Shown piece by piece: positions 22,302 to 34,446 of a DNA stretch of 64,000 nt; the stretch's first letter is position 1, and each line of letters starts with the position of its first letter. The position numbers and the translations under genes were made by a program. Source of the DNA: Sesamum alatum (lineage: Eukaryota; Streptophyta; Magnoliopsida; Lamiales; Pedaliaceae); the NCBI GenBank assembly GCA_034509735.1, contig JACGWO010000005.1, forward strand, positions 23,926,383-23,990,382, in the 5' to 3' direction. Below the pieces are notes generated by a model. That model ran no database searches. It was given only the letters and a program-made list of their open reading frames with translations, and was not told the origin of the DNA.

Positions 22302-23586
22302 GGCGCTTGCGCGCGCTGTGCGCAGGCATGCCGTTGCCGGCCGAGGATGAAATACATGCATTGGATGCATTGTTTATAATGTCCATTGAATTTGAAATTT
22401 GAATCTTTGCATATTATTTATGTATTTATGTTTTGTGATGTTGGACATCACTTGAATATTTGGAATATCCATGGTTTATGCATAATTATTTGGAATAATT
22501 GTATTATGTGCGTTGATGGAATCAACATGGAATGATCACAAAAAGCCCTAGATCTTGTCTATGGATGAATGTATGATAATTTACATTTCTATTGGGTGGG
22601 GCCTGCGTGCCTCTTGTTTTGGGACTATCATCTCCCGTATTTCAGCCTCATGATGTTAAGGCTTGTTTTTATTTTTCATGTATTACTTTCAATTGTAATG
22701 AGAGTAGATAGGATTAGTGAGGTTTTAATTTTAACAAGCATATGAAGTCAGAGACCCAAGAGCATTACAATGCCTATTGGGATGACAATGGGTATATTAT
22801 TTTGTAATAATTTAGGACCACCCTAGACAGACCATAGACTCACTGCGGGCTCAGTGGGTCGCATAGGTTGGGCTTGTGATCATCCTAACAGGGGTATGCT
22901 ATGTTTTCTGCATGTGACGTATTTATTTATCGCTTTAAATATTTGATATTTATGCATGCTAAAACACCTTAATGTGATGAGGTCTCGGTATTTATTAAAC
23001 TCTCATTTCGTTGGACCAAATTAAATATTAGGCCCAGAATGGACTTGGATCGAAATGGTATTTTAATCTGTCCGAGCCTTTCATCCACAACAATGTGGTA
23101 AGGAAGCTACCACAACCCAAGTGTGCTCTCACGAGTCATGGCACACTTGGACTAGGGGAAAGCTGCACCATTGTTGTGAACAAAGAGATTGCACTCGCTG
23201 TTTTCCTGTCTCACGAGTCGTTGGGGGCGACAGTTTGAGGCATGATTTGGTTGTTGGGTCGGGCCCAACACTGAGTAACATGGTTTGTTTGGAGTCCTCG
23301 GAACCATGCGAATAGGTGAGGCAAAATATCTTGGGAATCTCATTGGATGAGAATGATATTGGATATCTCCCACTAGGTCTTCTTCATGTGAATCGTAAAA
23401 GCAGGGCATGGAGATTACGCTTGTGGATCCCAAGCCCACTAGGAAATGGTTTTCTGAAACTCCGCTTGAGAGTGGCGGACTTTCGTATAAATAGTGGGAG
23501 GGTTAAAGACTAAAAGACCATGTCTTCAACTTGAACAATAATATTACCATCATCTGCTAATTTCTACTTTACATTTTATTAATGTT
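22234..23586 (+). other. B untranslated leader, 5' part missing
   Basis: Leader of element B from the A2 insertion point to gag. The first roughly 110 bases are GC-rich (gccgcgcac, gcgcgcgctg), followed by AT-rich sequence that aligns loosely with the A leaders. A structured block lies at 23,086-23,367. The B 5' LTR and primer site should lie left of the window, beyond A2. No gene is seen. Confidence 0.75.
23086..23367 (+). promoter_or_regulatory. Conserved five-hairpin RNA structure in the B leader
   Basis: Hairpin 1: outer stem CACAACAATGTGGT (23,086-23,099) with ACCATTGTTGTG (23,167-23,178), 2-nt bulge; inner stem CCAAGTGTG (23,117-23,125) with CACACTTGG (23,142-23,150), perfect; loop motif 23,127-23,141. 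Hairpin 2: 23,198-23,206 with 23,225-23,233, loop motif 23,209-23,224. Hairpin 3: TGTTGGG/CCCAACA (23,252-23,258 with 23,264-23,270). Hairpin 4: TCTCAT/ATGAGA (23,338-23,343 with 23,347-23,352). Hairpin 5: GATAT/ATATC (23,355-23,359 with 23,363-23,367). The stems differ from family A yet stay paired. Confidence 0.68.
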
Positions 23587-24498
23587 ATGTCTAAGAATCC
23601 ATTAACCATGGTACTTGAGACTAATAAATTCAACGGAATGAACTACTCGAACTAGCTGAGAAACCTGAGGATTGTCCTCGATTTCGAGAACTAAGGCTAC
23701 GTCTTGGACGAGCCACCACCGAGCGACTTACCGGAGGGGTCCATGCCAGAAGAACGTTTGATGTTCGAGAAATGGCATGAGGACAATCGGAAAGTACGCA
23801 GTATCATATTGGCTTCAATGTCTAACGACATCCAGAAGCAATATGAGAGGCTGGACAACGTCTCCGCCATAATGCTCCGCATGAACTAGGTTTATGCGGT
23901 TTCGGATAGGCATATTAGATATGCCGCCACAAAAGCATTCTTTGGCACCAAGCTTGCTGAAGGATCGTCTGTACAAAGTCATAGGGTTAAGATGTTCTCC
24001 CTAGTGGAGAAACTCGAGGACCTTAAAGCTGGGCTTAACAATGACACGTACATTGATGTGATCCTCCAGTCGCTTCCTCCATCCTATGACCCGTTTGTTG
24101 TAAACTACAACATGAACGGACTTGAGAAGTCCATTCATGAGTTGATCAGCATGCTGGTCCAATACGAAGCCATGACCCACAAGCCAGCGCCGACGGTATT
24201 GATATGAGAGGCTTCGACCTCCAAGGGGAATGGCAAGAGGGTCGGACGCTGGAAGAGGAAGAAGGGAAAAGGGAAGACGATTGTGGCCCCTGCTCGCGCT
24301 CCGGGCACCCCTGTTGCTTTGGTGGGACCGAGCAAAGGGAAAGGGAAGGCCCGTGGTTCTCAGCGGTCCAAGGCAAATGATGTCTGCATGCATTGCCAAG
24401 GGAAGGGGCAATGGAAGAAGGAGTGCCCACAACTCCTCTCCAACCCAGGTATGTTTGTGGTTGAAGTAAACATGATAACTAATTCTGCTTAATGGGTA

Positions 24499-25254
24499 TT
24501 GGATACTGGGTGTGGTGCTCACATCTGCAATGATTTGCAGGTACTGCAAAGAAGCAGAAGGCTAACCAAGGATGAGATGATCCTGAGGCTAGGCGATGGT
24601 AAGGCCGTTGCTGCGGAAGCCGTAGGATCAATGGAGTTAGCCATTAGTAGTCATGTTAGGATTGTACTGAAAGACTGTTTCTATGTACATAGCATGATCA
24701 AAAACATTGTATCTATCCCGGTCCTTGATAAGGAGGGATATTCATTTACCATCAATAAAAATGGTTTTTTCATTATAAAGGATGGTATTTCTTATTTGCT
24801 TGGTATATTGGTAAACGGTCTGTACATACTTCAACAGTCTAATTGGATTATGACTGCGGAACACAAACGAAAATGGGATAATCATGATAACGCACAGATA
24901 TGGCATGCGAGGTTAGGTCATATTTCTAAAGATAGGATAAGAAGGTTGGTGGACTCAAAGAGTCTAGAAATAGACGATTTGGACAACCTACCGACCTGCG
25001 AATCCTGTCTGAAGGGAAAGATGACCAAGAAACCCTTTGTTGGACAAAGCACGCTAGCCAACGGTCTGTTGGATTTGATCCACACGGACGTCTGTGGCCC
25101 ACTAAATACTCAGGCTAGAGGTGGGTACTCGTACTTCATTACCTTTACTGATGATCACGCACGGTATGGTTATGTTTACCTGATGAGGTACAAGTCTGAA
25201 GCCTTTGGAAGGTTTAAGGAATATAGACTTGAAGTAGAGAACCAAACCGGTTGA
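24499..25254 (+). pseudogene. B protease to integrase segment (251 codons)
   Basis: Begins at the protease active site (MDTGCGAHICND). Residues 136-141 are the HX4H of the integrase zinc finger (HARLGH), and C167/C170 its CxxC. The first catalytic Asp is D197 in HTDVCGPL. The segment stops at a TGA (25,252) just before the second catalytic Asp, which is at 25,276 in WSDRGGEY. The glutamate, in VSERRNR at about 25,384, lies in the next segment. Confidence 0.85.
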
Positions 25255-25293
25255 AAGATCAAAGCCCTTTGGTCGGACCGAGGTGGAGAGTAT

Positions 25294-26262
25294 TTGAGTG
25301 GTGAGTTTACTGATTATCTAAAAGAGAATGGGATTCTCTCTCAGTGGACCCCTCCTGGAACACCACATCTTAATGGTGTGTCTGAAAGGAGGAATCGGAC
25401 CTTGTTGGACATGGTCCGATCCATGATGAGTTTTACCGAACTCCCCCTTTCCTTCTGGGGATACGCTCTTGAGACAACGGCCAAAGTTTTGAACTTGGCG
25501 CCATTTAAGAAGATATCCCAGACGCCATATGAGATATGGCATGGCAAGCCTGCCTCTTACAAATACTTGAAAGTGTGGGGTTGCCCCGCATATGTCAAGA
25601 GATTAGTGGGAGATAAACTGGACTCCAGGTCTAGTTTGTGCAGGTTCATCGGCTATCCGAAAGAAACTGTGGGGTATTATTTCTATGATCCCTCCGAGCA
25701 AAAGGTTTTTGTCTCGCGAAACGCAGTGTTCTTGGAAAAGGGTTTTCCATCGAATAGTCGACGCGATGAGGTACTCCTTAAGGAATCAAGTGACGTACCC
25801 CATGAGGCGGCAGTGACATCTGAGCTGGTAGTTCCCACTGATAATGTTCCAGTCCTCCGTAGGTCGGCCAGAGTATCCCATGCACCTGATAGGTATGGAT
25901 TTCTGGGCCTAACCGGTCAGTTGGATAATGATCCAAAGACGTATGGAGAAGCGATGTCGTACATCGATTTGGATAAGTGGCTTGAAGCCATGAAATCCGA
26001 GATGGACTCGATGGGTACAAACCAGGTTTGGACCCTAGTGGACCCACCCAAAGGGGTAAAACCCATAGGGTGTAAATGGGTCTACAAACGTAAGCTTAGA
26101 GCTAACGGGGAGGTTACAACCTTCATAGCTAGGCTTGTGGCGAAGGGTTACACTCAGCGACCCGCGGTCGATTTTGAGGACACCTACTCGCCTGTATCAA
26201 TGGCTAAGTCCATTCAGATACTGCTTGCCAAAGCAGCATGGTATGACTATGAAATATGGTAG
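25294..26262 (+). pseudogene. B integrase C-terminal part and reverse transcriptase start (322 codons)
   Basis: Integrase glutamate at residue 31 (SERRNR), then LPLSFWGYALET, the GYYFYDP region, a variable linker (residues 165-190), and the RT start with CKWVYKRKL and VAKGYTQRP, ending at IW before TAG 26,260. The linker is shorter than in family A, lacking a stretch corresponding to about A3 33,950-34,110. Confidence 0.85.
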
Positions 26263-27051
26263 ATGAACGTGAAAACGGCCTTCCTCAACGGTTTCGTAGA
26301 GGAAGAGATCTATATGGATCAGTCGGAAGGTTTCACAACTGTTGGAGAAGAGCAGAAGGTCTGCCGTCTCCAAAGGTCCATCTATGGCCTCAAACAAGCT
26401 TCCCGAAGCTGGAACATACGTTTTGATGAAGTCATACGGGGATATGATTTCATCAAGAACAAGTTTGATCCTTGTGTATACAAGAAGATCAGTGGGAGCT
26501 CGGTTGCGTTTCTAGTGCTTTACGTGGATGACATTTTATTCATTGGGACTGATGCTAAGATGTTGGGTACCATTAAAGCTTGGTTGTCAACGCAATTCTC
26601 CATGAAGGATAAGGGCTAGGCATCCTACATCCTTGGCATCAAGATCTACAGGGATAGATAAAGAAGGATGTTAGGAATGGCCCAGTCCTCGTATATTGAG
26701 AAAGTCTTGAAGAGATTCAAGATGGAGAACTCAAAACGAGGATTCCTTCCTATGAGGCATGGAATTAAGTTATCCAAGAAGCAGTCTCCTAAGACTGATG
26801 AGGAGTTTAAACGGATGTTGGACATCCCCTATGCTTCAGCCGTAGGCAGTATACAGTATGTTGTTCAGTGCACTAGACCTGATGTGGCTTTCGCTTTGAG
26901 CGTAACTAGTCGATATCAGTCGTGTGTCGGGGAGGCACACTGGAGTGCGGTCAAGACTATCCTGAAGTACCTGAAAAGGACTAAGGACATGTTCTTGATC
27001 TACAGCGGTGGAGAGTTGATACTGGAAGGCCATAGCGACGCTAGCTTCTAG
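26263..27051 (+). pseudogene. B reverse transcriptase and RNase H pieces
   Basis: MNVKTAFLNG at the start has the first catalytic Asp replaced by Asn (family A reads MDVKTAFLNG). The box LYVDDILFIGTD is intact at about 26,520. After stops at 26,617 and 26,658 the frame resumes at 26,668, with RNase H beginning at about 27,030 (HSDASF). The element would lack RT activity from the Asn change alone. Confidence 0.8.
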
Positions 27052-27302
27052 TCGGATGACGATGATGCCAAGTCTCAGTTGGTTATGTGTTTAGACTTAA
27101 TGGTGGCGTGGTTGCTTGGAAGAGTTCCAAGCAGGCTACCACGGCGGACTCCACCACAGAGTCTGAATACATAGCAGCTTTGGAAGCTGCTAAGGAGGCG
27201 GTTTAGATGAAGTGCTACATCCAAGAGTTGGGTGTAGTACCTAGCATCGCTGAGCTAGTAGTTATGTTCTGCGGTAACAACGGTGCCATAGCGCAAGCAA
27301 AG

Positions 27303-29292
27303 TGTTAGAATAGGTGACCATGTAAGCCAATTTTGGCAGGAATATGTAACCTATGTCTAAACAATTTTTTGGTATTTGATAAAACATTTATGAATAAAGA
27401 AGTGAAAATTCATATGGCAATAATTTGTTTACGTTCACTTATATCTGCATTTACATTTCTATTCACTACGCAAACAAAGCCCACGGACTGATAAAACGAT
27501 TTCGGGGACTGGGACTATGCTTGGAGGTAGGTCCATGAAATTAGTCTTACCGAATCAGTCCGGAAATCTCCAAGTCAAGGAATCCCGAAAATGGGCACCG
27601 GGATTCCCTTTGAGACTTGCACTAAGCATCTGCTGTCGTATTTCATCGACGGGTGACGAAGGTCGTCTAAGCAGTGTTAGTGGGTCAGCATGCTAGGAAG
27701 CAGCTGACTGAGGTGACTCGCGAGAACCGTCTTACGGAGGACCTTGAGTATGGTCAGCAAGGTATAACGTGTATTCCCGGTTCCAACGGTACAGGCCAAG
27801 TCCTTTGACTTGAGGAACTGCTGAGTTTACCTGTGCATCAGGTCTGTATCTTAGATATGGTGAGAGATTGCATAAATACTCTTGAGTAGTCATAAGCCAT
27901 GTCTAGTGCAGCTCGGGTGTACAGAGTGACAGTAGTTTCCAAGAAAGGATCTGTCTCCTGTCAAAAGGTATTGACAGTTGAGTCTCATGAAAGCTCTGTG
28001 TCTTGTCCCTGAAATTTTTGGCCACAGTAACTGAACAGAAGGGAAAGGTTTCCCTTGCGGCGTTTAGTAAGGACAGACCGACACTTAGGTCCAAAATGGG
28101 TACCTGCTTTTTCCGTGCCCTAGACGCTAAGTGATGAGACCGAAAACAGAAGGACAAGTGTACTGTTAGAGCCTAAATGTTCATCCCCGATTATTTCACC
28201 TAGTCTCTAGTGCCATGGACCGTTGCTAGATGGCCACCCATGGTAACGGGCGGATTCTAGGAATCCGACCAAGTCTAGCTGAATGGTGAACCTAAAGAGT
28301 TACACACTATCCACACACACTTAAGTATTTAATTTGGAATTAAATGTTGGAGTAAAGGAATGATTAAATTAGATTTAATCGGGTCCTATATTTTCTTGGA
28401 GAAATTAATTCCTTCTATTTGATAAAGGGAATTAAATTAATAAATTGAATTTATTAAAGGGATTGATTTAATGGGCCTAGAATAAATATTAATATTTATT
28501 TATTATATTTGTTTGGCCTTTTGGAATATTTAATGGAATTTAAATATTCCATTAAATTAAAATCAACGGTTGAGATGGAAAGGGGAGATGGAAGGCTAGG
28601 ATTGGTTTGACTAGGTCAAACCTTAGTTTGACTAGGACTTTGACTAGGTCAAATCCTATTCAAATTAGAGTTCTTAGAGTTGGAGTTTAAAGAGGATTAA
28701 ACTCTTCCTCTATATAAACCTCTAGCCTCCAACAATTGAAGGGTGATGAAATTCCAACACACAAACAACACACACTCGTCTCTCCCCTCCTTACCTCTCG
28801 TCCGCCCCCTCTCTCTCTCTACAAGAAATTATTTTCTTGTTCTTTTGTTCTTGGAACACTAGAACATTGATGAATCAATACCATTAATTGATAACGTATC
28901 GTTGATTCATCCACTCAAAAATAAATACTTGTTCGTTGCTAGCACGGCGTACAAGATACGTGGGTGGATCGTGTGTCACGATTTGGAGGGTCTCAAGAAC
29001 GAGATCTCGGTGCAAAACGGGGAACAACGCGTGTAGCTGTTGAAGACGAAAACGACAACGGGTAGGTCTCATTTTGTTTTTCGTCCCTCTTTATTTTTTT
29101 TTCAACTCTATGGCCTCCATGACTTCTTTACATGTTATATGATCATGAGATACACCGAACGCCCGGGAACGTCAAGGGTACACCCCTTGAGCGTGTTCTT
29201 TTAAATTAAAAGCATGCTTTATTTTTGTATGTTTATTTTTATCGCGCTTCCGCATTCGCGCAATTCCCGGGACGATCCACCAATTTCTTTCA
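27303..29292 (+). mobile_element. Solo family-A LTR in B RNase H, target duplication caaag
   Basis: LTR of 1,990 bp, TGTTAGAATAGG to ...tttctttca. The flanks are caaag at 27,298-27,302 and 29,293-29,297, and RNase H coding is continuous once it is removed. TATA box TATATAAA at 28,711-28,718 and a W-box-like array at 28,605-28,665. Nearly identical to the LTR at 35,772-37,760, with which it shares the insertion site. Confidence 0.93.
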
Positions 29293-29501
29293 CAAAGGAA
29301 CCGAGATCTGATCATCGATCCAAGCATATTCTTAGACGCTACCATCTGCTCAGATAGATGGTTAGCAAGGGTGACGTTCGGATGAACCGAGTCAGCTCCG
29401 CAGAAAACATAGCAGATCCACTTACTAAGCCCGTGTCGCAAGTTGCCCATACTCAGCATCTGGATAAGATGGGTTTGAGGTCAATGGGTGATTGGCTTTA
29501 G
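29293..29501 (+). pseudogene. B gag-pol C-terminal end, first copy
   Basis: Continues RNase H after the solo LTR (KEPRSDHRSKHILRRYHLL, then the ADPLTKPV region and GDWL with TAG at 29,499). A second, almost identical copy lies at 37,761-37,969. One stop (AGATAG in place of an Arg codon) lies at about 29,355. Confidence 0.85.
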
Positions 29502-29515
29502 GTCAAGTGGGAGAT

Positions 29516-30207
29516 TGTTAGAATAGGTGACCAGAAAGACAATAGGTTTGGCGATTTGTAACCTATTTGACAACTTGATGTAAATGTAATATTATTATGT
29601 GATGAATAAAATGAGTGTTTGTCACTATTGGTGTTTACTTTGTTGCGCTCATTTCACATATGTTAAAACGGTGTTTTACTTATATCGCAACAAAGCCCAT
29701 AGACCACGATTAACAACTCATGCAGTTGGGCCACGCATTTGATGGTGGTCATGAAACCAACTGATTATGAGTTGGGTCTGAAACGTTCCAAGTCAAGGAC
29801 CTCGAGACAGGGCATCGAGAGTCCTATTGAGAGTTGCATCAAAAGTCGTGTTCATTGGATGAGTGCCGTGTTTCATCGACGACAGGCGTGGGATGCCTAG
29901 ACGATCTTGATGGGTTGGTATACTGGGGTCAAGCCGACTGGACTGACTCGCGGTGATCATCATATGGAAGCCTTGGAGGCTTGGTCGGTATCATTGGATT
30001 TCCCCGATTCCGGTAGTATGGGAGTAGTCCTCAGACTTAAGGAATCATGACAGTCGCGTCCGGAGGATGGCTGTATCTTGGATCTGGCGAGAGGTGATCA
30101 TTCTGTAAGATGATTATTATAAGCCTTGTCTAGTGCAGTCGGAATGTGTAGTGAGGACAGTGTATTCCAAGAAGAGGATCCGTCCCCTGTTAGTATGTGA
30201 CAGAGGT
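29516..30207 (+). mobile_element. B 3' LTR, first 692 bp only
   Basis: Starts TGTTAGAATAGG after the polypurine tract and follows the full LTR at 37,983 base by base with few changes. It stops abruptly after ...gtgacagaggt at about 30,207, where A3 leader sequence begins. This is a recombination or deletion junction, not an LTR end, as there is no terminal CA. Confidence 0.88.
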
Positions 30208-31733
30208 TTCAAAACCCTAGCAGTGTTTTTCTTTATTTTTTTTTAATTATTTTCAGTTTTAATTTTTGAATTAATTCTGAAAAATCGTTTTTTAGTTCAA
30301 TTATGCCTATTTTTCTAAGACATTATTTTAGGAGTAAAATAAATTGGATTTGGAATCCTGGGGTTATTTTACTTAAAATAATGAGGAAAGGTTTTCCTAA
30401 AACGAGAAAATATTATTACCAATATTTGTGTTTTATTTTTCACACGTTATGCACATATTCATTTATTATTTTGGATATTTATGATTGGAAATCATATGTT
30501 TATGGTATATTGTAATTATATGATTGGATCATGTGATTATGTGTGTTGGATGGAAATGGATGATCACGAGCCTTAGACCGAATGTATGGTTTATTTTTTG
30601 TTGGGCCTGTGTGCCTCTTTTGCTGCTTTCTCCTTCTCTCTTTCTAGTTGCCTTGGAATAATAAGGCATTCTACCTCCCTCCTTATGTACTCCCCCCGGG
30701 TTTTCGCTGGGGTTTCTATTTTTAATATGTAATGATAGTAGACTAGGAGTGAGGTTTCTTTCTTTTTTTGTAATTGATGGAGAAGAAGGAAGGACCACAT
30801 GGAGAGCCCAGACGGGAGGTCCCTTGGAGTTTTCCATGAAGTGAAGAAAGAGAAAAGAGACCAAGGCCCATCAGCATGATGATTGGGTTACTATTAATGT
30901 AATAGTATAGGACCAACCCTAGATTGACCATAGATCCACTGCGGGCTCAGTGGGTCGCATAGGATATGGGCTCGTGATCATCCAATAGGGGCGTGCTAGG
31001 CTTTAATTTTGCATGTAGTTATGATGATGGATGAATGGGTTGTTTATTTATCATATAACTGCTATGGATGGATTATTTACGCATTATGGATGTATGTGTA
31101 GATATTTATTTATTTGAGATCTCGGTCATTTACTACTCTCACATTGGTTGGACCAATGTCAAAATATTAGACCCTAGACAAAGTGGACATAAACTCTAGG
31201 AGTTTGTCCATGCCTTCCAATCCATGGCATAGTGAGGAAGCTGCTTTGGGTCAATAGCGTGGTCTCACGAGTCGTGGCACGTTATTGTACTTAAAGGAAG
31301 CTGCACTATGTCATGAACGAAAAACGGGCTGCTGCTACCTATCTCACGAGTCGTGGGGGTACCAGTGGGTCTATGGCTCGGTCGATTGGATTGGGTCTAA
31401 CGCCCAATTAACATGATTCGCTTGGAGTCCTCGGGATCATGTGAAAGGGTGAGGCAATAATCATGGGAATCTCGTGGAACGAGAATGGTATGGAATACCT
31501 CCCACAGGATCTTTTCCATGCGAATCGTAAAAGCGGGGTATGGAAAAAATCGCTGTGGATCCCAAGCCCACTTGGAAAGGATTTTCCGAAAATCACGTTT
31601 GAGAGTACCATGTTTTCGTACAAATAGTGGGAGGATTAAATGACTAAAGTCCATGCATTTAATTATTTTATCAAAACCACCGTCTTTTATTTTCTGCTGA
31701 TCGCGCACTGTTTTCTAAAATGTAGATTTTAAA
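30208..31733 (+). other. A3 untranslated leader, without 5' LTR
   Basis: Aligns with the A1 leader from about 4,010 onward and with the A2 leader. It begins at the junction with the truncated B LTR; LTR, primer site and GC-rich module are all absent. The structured block lies at 31,223-31,499. No gene is seen. Confidence 0.82.
31223..31499 (+). promoter_or_regulatory. Conserved five-hairpin RNA structure in the A3 leader
   Basis: Hairpin 1: outer CATGGCATAGTG (31,223-31,234) with CACTATGTCATG (31,304-31,315), inner CAATAGCGTG (31,252-31,261) with CACGTTATTG (31,278-31,287), 9 of 10 paired, loop 31,263-31,277. Hairpin 2: 31,332-31,340 with 31,358-31,365, loop 31,342-31,356. Hairpin 3: TTGGG/CCCAA (31,391-31,395 with 31,403-31,407). 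Hairpins 4 and 5 at about 31,469-31,499 match A1 (TCTCGT/ACGAGA and GGTAT/ATACC). Confidence 0.65.
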
Positions 31734-31964
31734 ATGTCTAAGAACCCACTTTCCACCATTCTTGAGACAAACAAATTCAATGGAACAAACTACAACGACT
31801 GGTTGCGCAATCTCAGGATAGTCTTAGATTACGAGAACCAAGGCTACGTCATGGACGAGCCTCTCCCTAGGACCTTACCGGAGTGATCCACGCCAGAAGA
31901 ACGTGAAACGTTTGAGACTTGGCATAAGGATAACCGGAAAGTCCATAACGTCATACTTGCTTCG

Positions 31965-32963
31965 ATGACCAATGAGATTCAGAAGCAATATGAAAGGCTA
32001 GACAATGTCCCTTCCATTATGGCTCGCCTTAAGGATTGCTATGCAGTCCCGGACCGGCATACTAGGTATCTCGCGACCAAGGCGTTCTTTGGAACTAAAA
32101 TGACAGAAGGATCCTCTGTACAAGAGCACGGGGTTAAAATGCTTACCCTGGTGGAAAAGCTCGAGGACCTAAAGGCAGGTCTCGACAATGAAACGTACAT
32201 AGATGTGATCCTTCAGTCACTCCCACCCTCCTTTGACCAATTTATCGTCAACTACAACATGAACACACTTGAGAAGGGCATTCATGAGTTGATCAATATG
32301 TTGGTGCAATACGAGGCTACGACTAAGAAGTCCACGCCTTCGGTATTGTTTGGAGGTGCTTCGACTTCTAAAACGAAAGGCAAGGGTGCCGGACGTTGGA
32401 AGAAGAAGAAAGGGAAGGGAAAGGCCGTCAAAGCGGCTACGAACACTAAGAGTGTTCCTATTGCCAAAGAGGGGAAAGACAAAGGAAAGGGAAAGGTTGT
32501 CTCCAAGCAACAGTCGAAGGCATATGACATATGTATCAACTGCCGTGAGAAAGGGCATTGGAAGAGAGAGTGCTCCAAACTCTTCTCGAACCAAGGTATA
32601 TATGTGATTGAGGTTAATATGGTCACTAGTTTTGCCTCTTGGGTATTAGATACCGGTTGTGGAGCTCACATTTGCAATGACTTGCAGGTGTTGAAAAGAA
32701 GCAGAAAACTGGGTAGCGGGGACATGATCCTGAAGCTTGGGAATGGCAAGGCCATCTCGGCAGAAGCAGTAGGATCCGCCACTCTAGTGATTAGTGATAG
32801 TATTAGCATAGATTTAGAGCAAGTTTATTTTGTACCCAGTATGATTAAAAACATCATTTCCATTCCATTGTTGGACAATAGTGGTTATGAGTTTAGAATC
32901 AATAAAAAATTGCTTTTATTTGATGAGGTGTGGAATTGCTCATCTACTTGGTACATTGCATAA
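31965..32963 (+). pseudogene. A3 gag and protease segment (332 codons)
   Basis: Gag core, lysine-rich tail, zinc knuckle C-x2-C-x4-H-x4-C at residues 190-203, then the aspartic protease with LDTGCGAH (Asp 229). It continues into the region before integrase until an extra A at about 32,905 shifts the frame. Gag and protease lie in the same frame without a stop, so this family made one fused polyprotein. Confidence 0.87.
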
Positions 32964-34446
32964 CGGACTCTATATCTTGCAACAAACGAATTTCGTCCTC
33001 AATGCACAACACAAACGAAAATTAGATAATAACGGGAACGCACGTCTGTGGCACGCTAGGCTAGGTCACATATCCCAAGATAGGATGAAAAGGTTGGTAG
33101 ACTCAAAGAACCTAGAGGTTGGGGACTTGAGCGATCTACCAACTTGTGAGTCCTGTCTAAAAGGGAAAATGACCAAGAAGCCCTTTGTAGGACAAAGCAG
33201 GCTTGCCACAGGTCTGTTGGACTTGGTCCATACAGACGTATGTGGACCACTAAGGACGCAGGCCCGAGGTGGGTTCTCCTACTTCATAACCTTCACCGAT
33301 GATCATTCGCGGTATGGTTATGTTTACCTGATGAGGTACAAGTCTGAAGCTCTTGAGAGGTTTAAAGAATTCAGATTTGAAGTGGAGAACCAAACCAACT
33401 GCAAAATTAAAGTCCTTCGATCGGACCGAGGCGGTGAGTACCTTAGTACGAAGTTCCTAGATTATCTAAAAGAACATGGTATAATATCAGAATGGACACC
33501 TCCAGGAACACCACAGTTAAATGGTGTCTTTGAAAGGAGGTTCGAACCCTGTTGGACATGGTTCGGTCCATGATGAGTTTTACCAAATTGCCCTTATCGT
33601 TTTGGGGCTATGCACTAGAAACGGCGGCCAAATTGTTGAATTTAGCGCCTACTAGTACATTGACCCAAACGCCATATGAGATATGGCACGGCAAGCCTGT
33701 ATCCTACAACTACTTGAAAGTGTGGGGTAGCCCCGCATACGTCAAGAGATTAGTGGGAGATAAGTTAGAATCTAGGTCTAGCTTATGCAGGTTCGTTGGA
33801 TACCCTAAAGAAACTGCGGGTTATTACTTTTATGACCCCTTGGAACAAAAGGTGTTTGTTTCAAGAAATGCAGTATTCTTGGAGCAAGGCATCCCGGAGG
33901 ATATCCAACCTGATGAGCTGATCCTTGAGGAATCAAGTGATGGAATCGAGCCATCAGAGGAGGCCGCGGAACCCTCACTTAGAGGATTCAGGATTAACAG
34001 CCGAAGGGCTGACCAACCTCGAGAAGTCCAGCATGCTAGGCATGAAGGACAGCCTCAGGAACAGCCAGTCCCGGTTCCTGAACCGCCGGCTCCGATACAG
34101 TCAGCGCCCACAGTCACCACTGACGTTCCCGTTCTCCGTAGGTCCACTAGAGAGTCCAGACCTCCAGTGAGATATGGCTTTCTAGGTGCGACCGATCTTT
34201 TGGATAACGATCCTAAGACTTATGGAGAAGCGATGCCATGAAAGCCGAAATGGACTCCATGAGCGAGAACCAAGTTTGGAGTCTTGTAGATCCACTGAAA
34301 GGTGTTAAGCCAGTCGGTTGTAAGTGGGTCTACAAGCGCAAACTTGGCGTTGATGGAGAAGTCACAACCTTTAAGGCTAAGCTTGTAGCTAAGGGATACA
34401 CTCAGCGACCCGGGTCGATTTTGAGGACACCTACTCGCCAGTAGCC

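Larger units (their letters stand above)
23587..27302 (+). pseudogene. B copia gag-pol polyprotein, first part, broken
   Basis: Starts at ATG 23,587 (MSKNPLT) and runs through gag, zinc knuckle, protease, integrase, RT and into RNase H, where a solo LTR interrupts it at 27,303. Stops are mostly single transitions: TGG to TAG and CAA to TAA in early gag, then near 23,887, 24,205, 24,490 and 25,252, CAG to TAG at 26,260, and others near 26,617, 26,658, 27,048 and 27,204. The zinc-knuckle histidine is Gln (CMHCQGKGQWKKEC). It is clearly diverged from family A at protein level but has the same layout. Ends with QAK at the insertion site. Confidence 0.93.

Noticed and set aside
24001..24549. Antisense open frame of 182 codons opposite B gag
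   Set aside because: Same shadow effect; the sense strand carries clear gag, zinc knuckle and protease.
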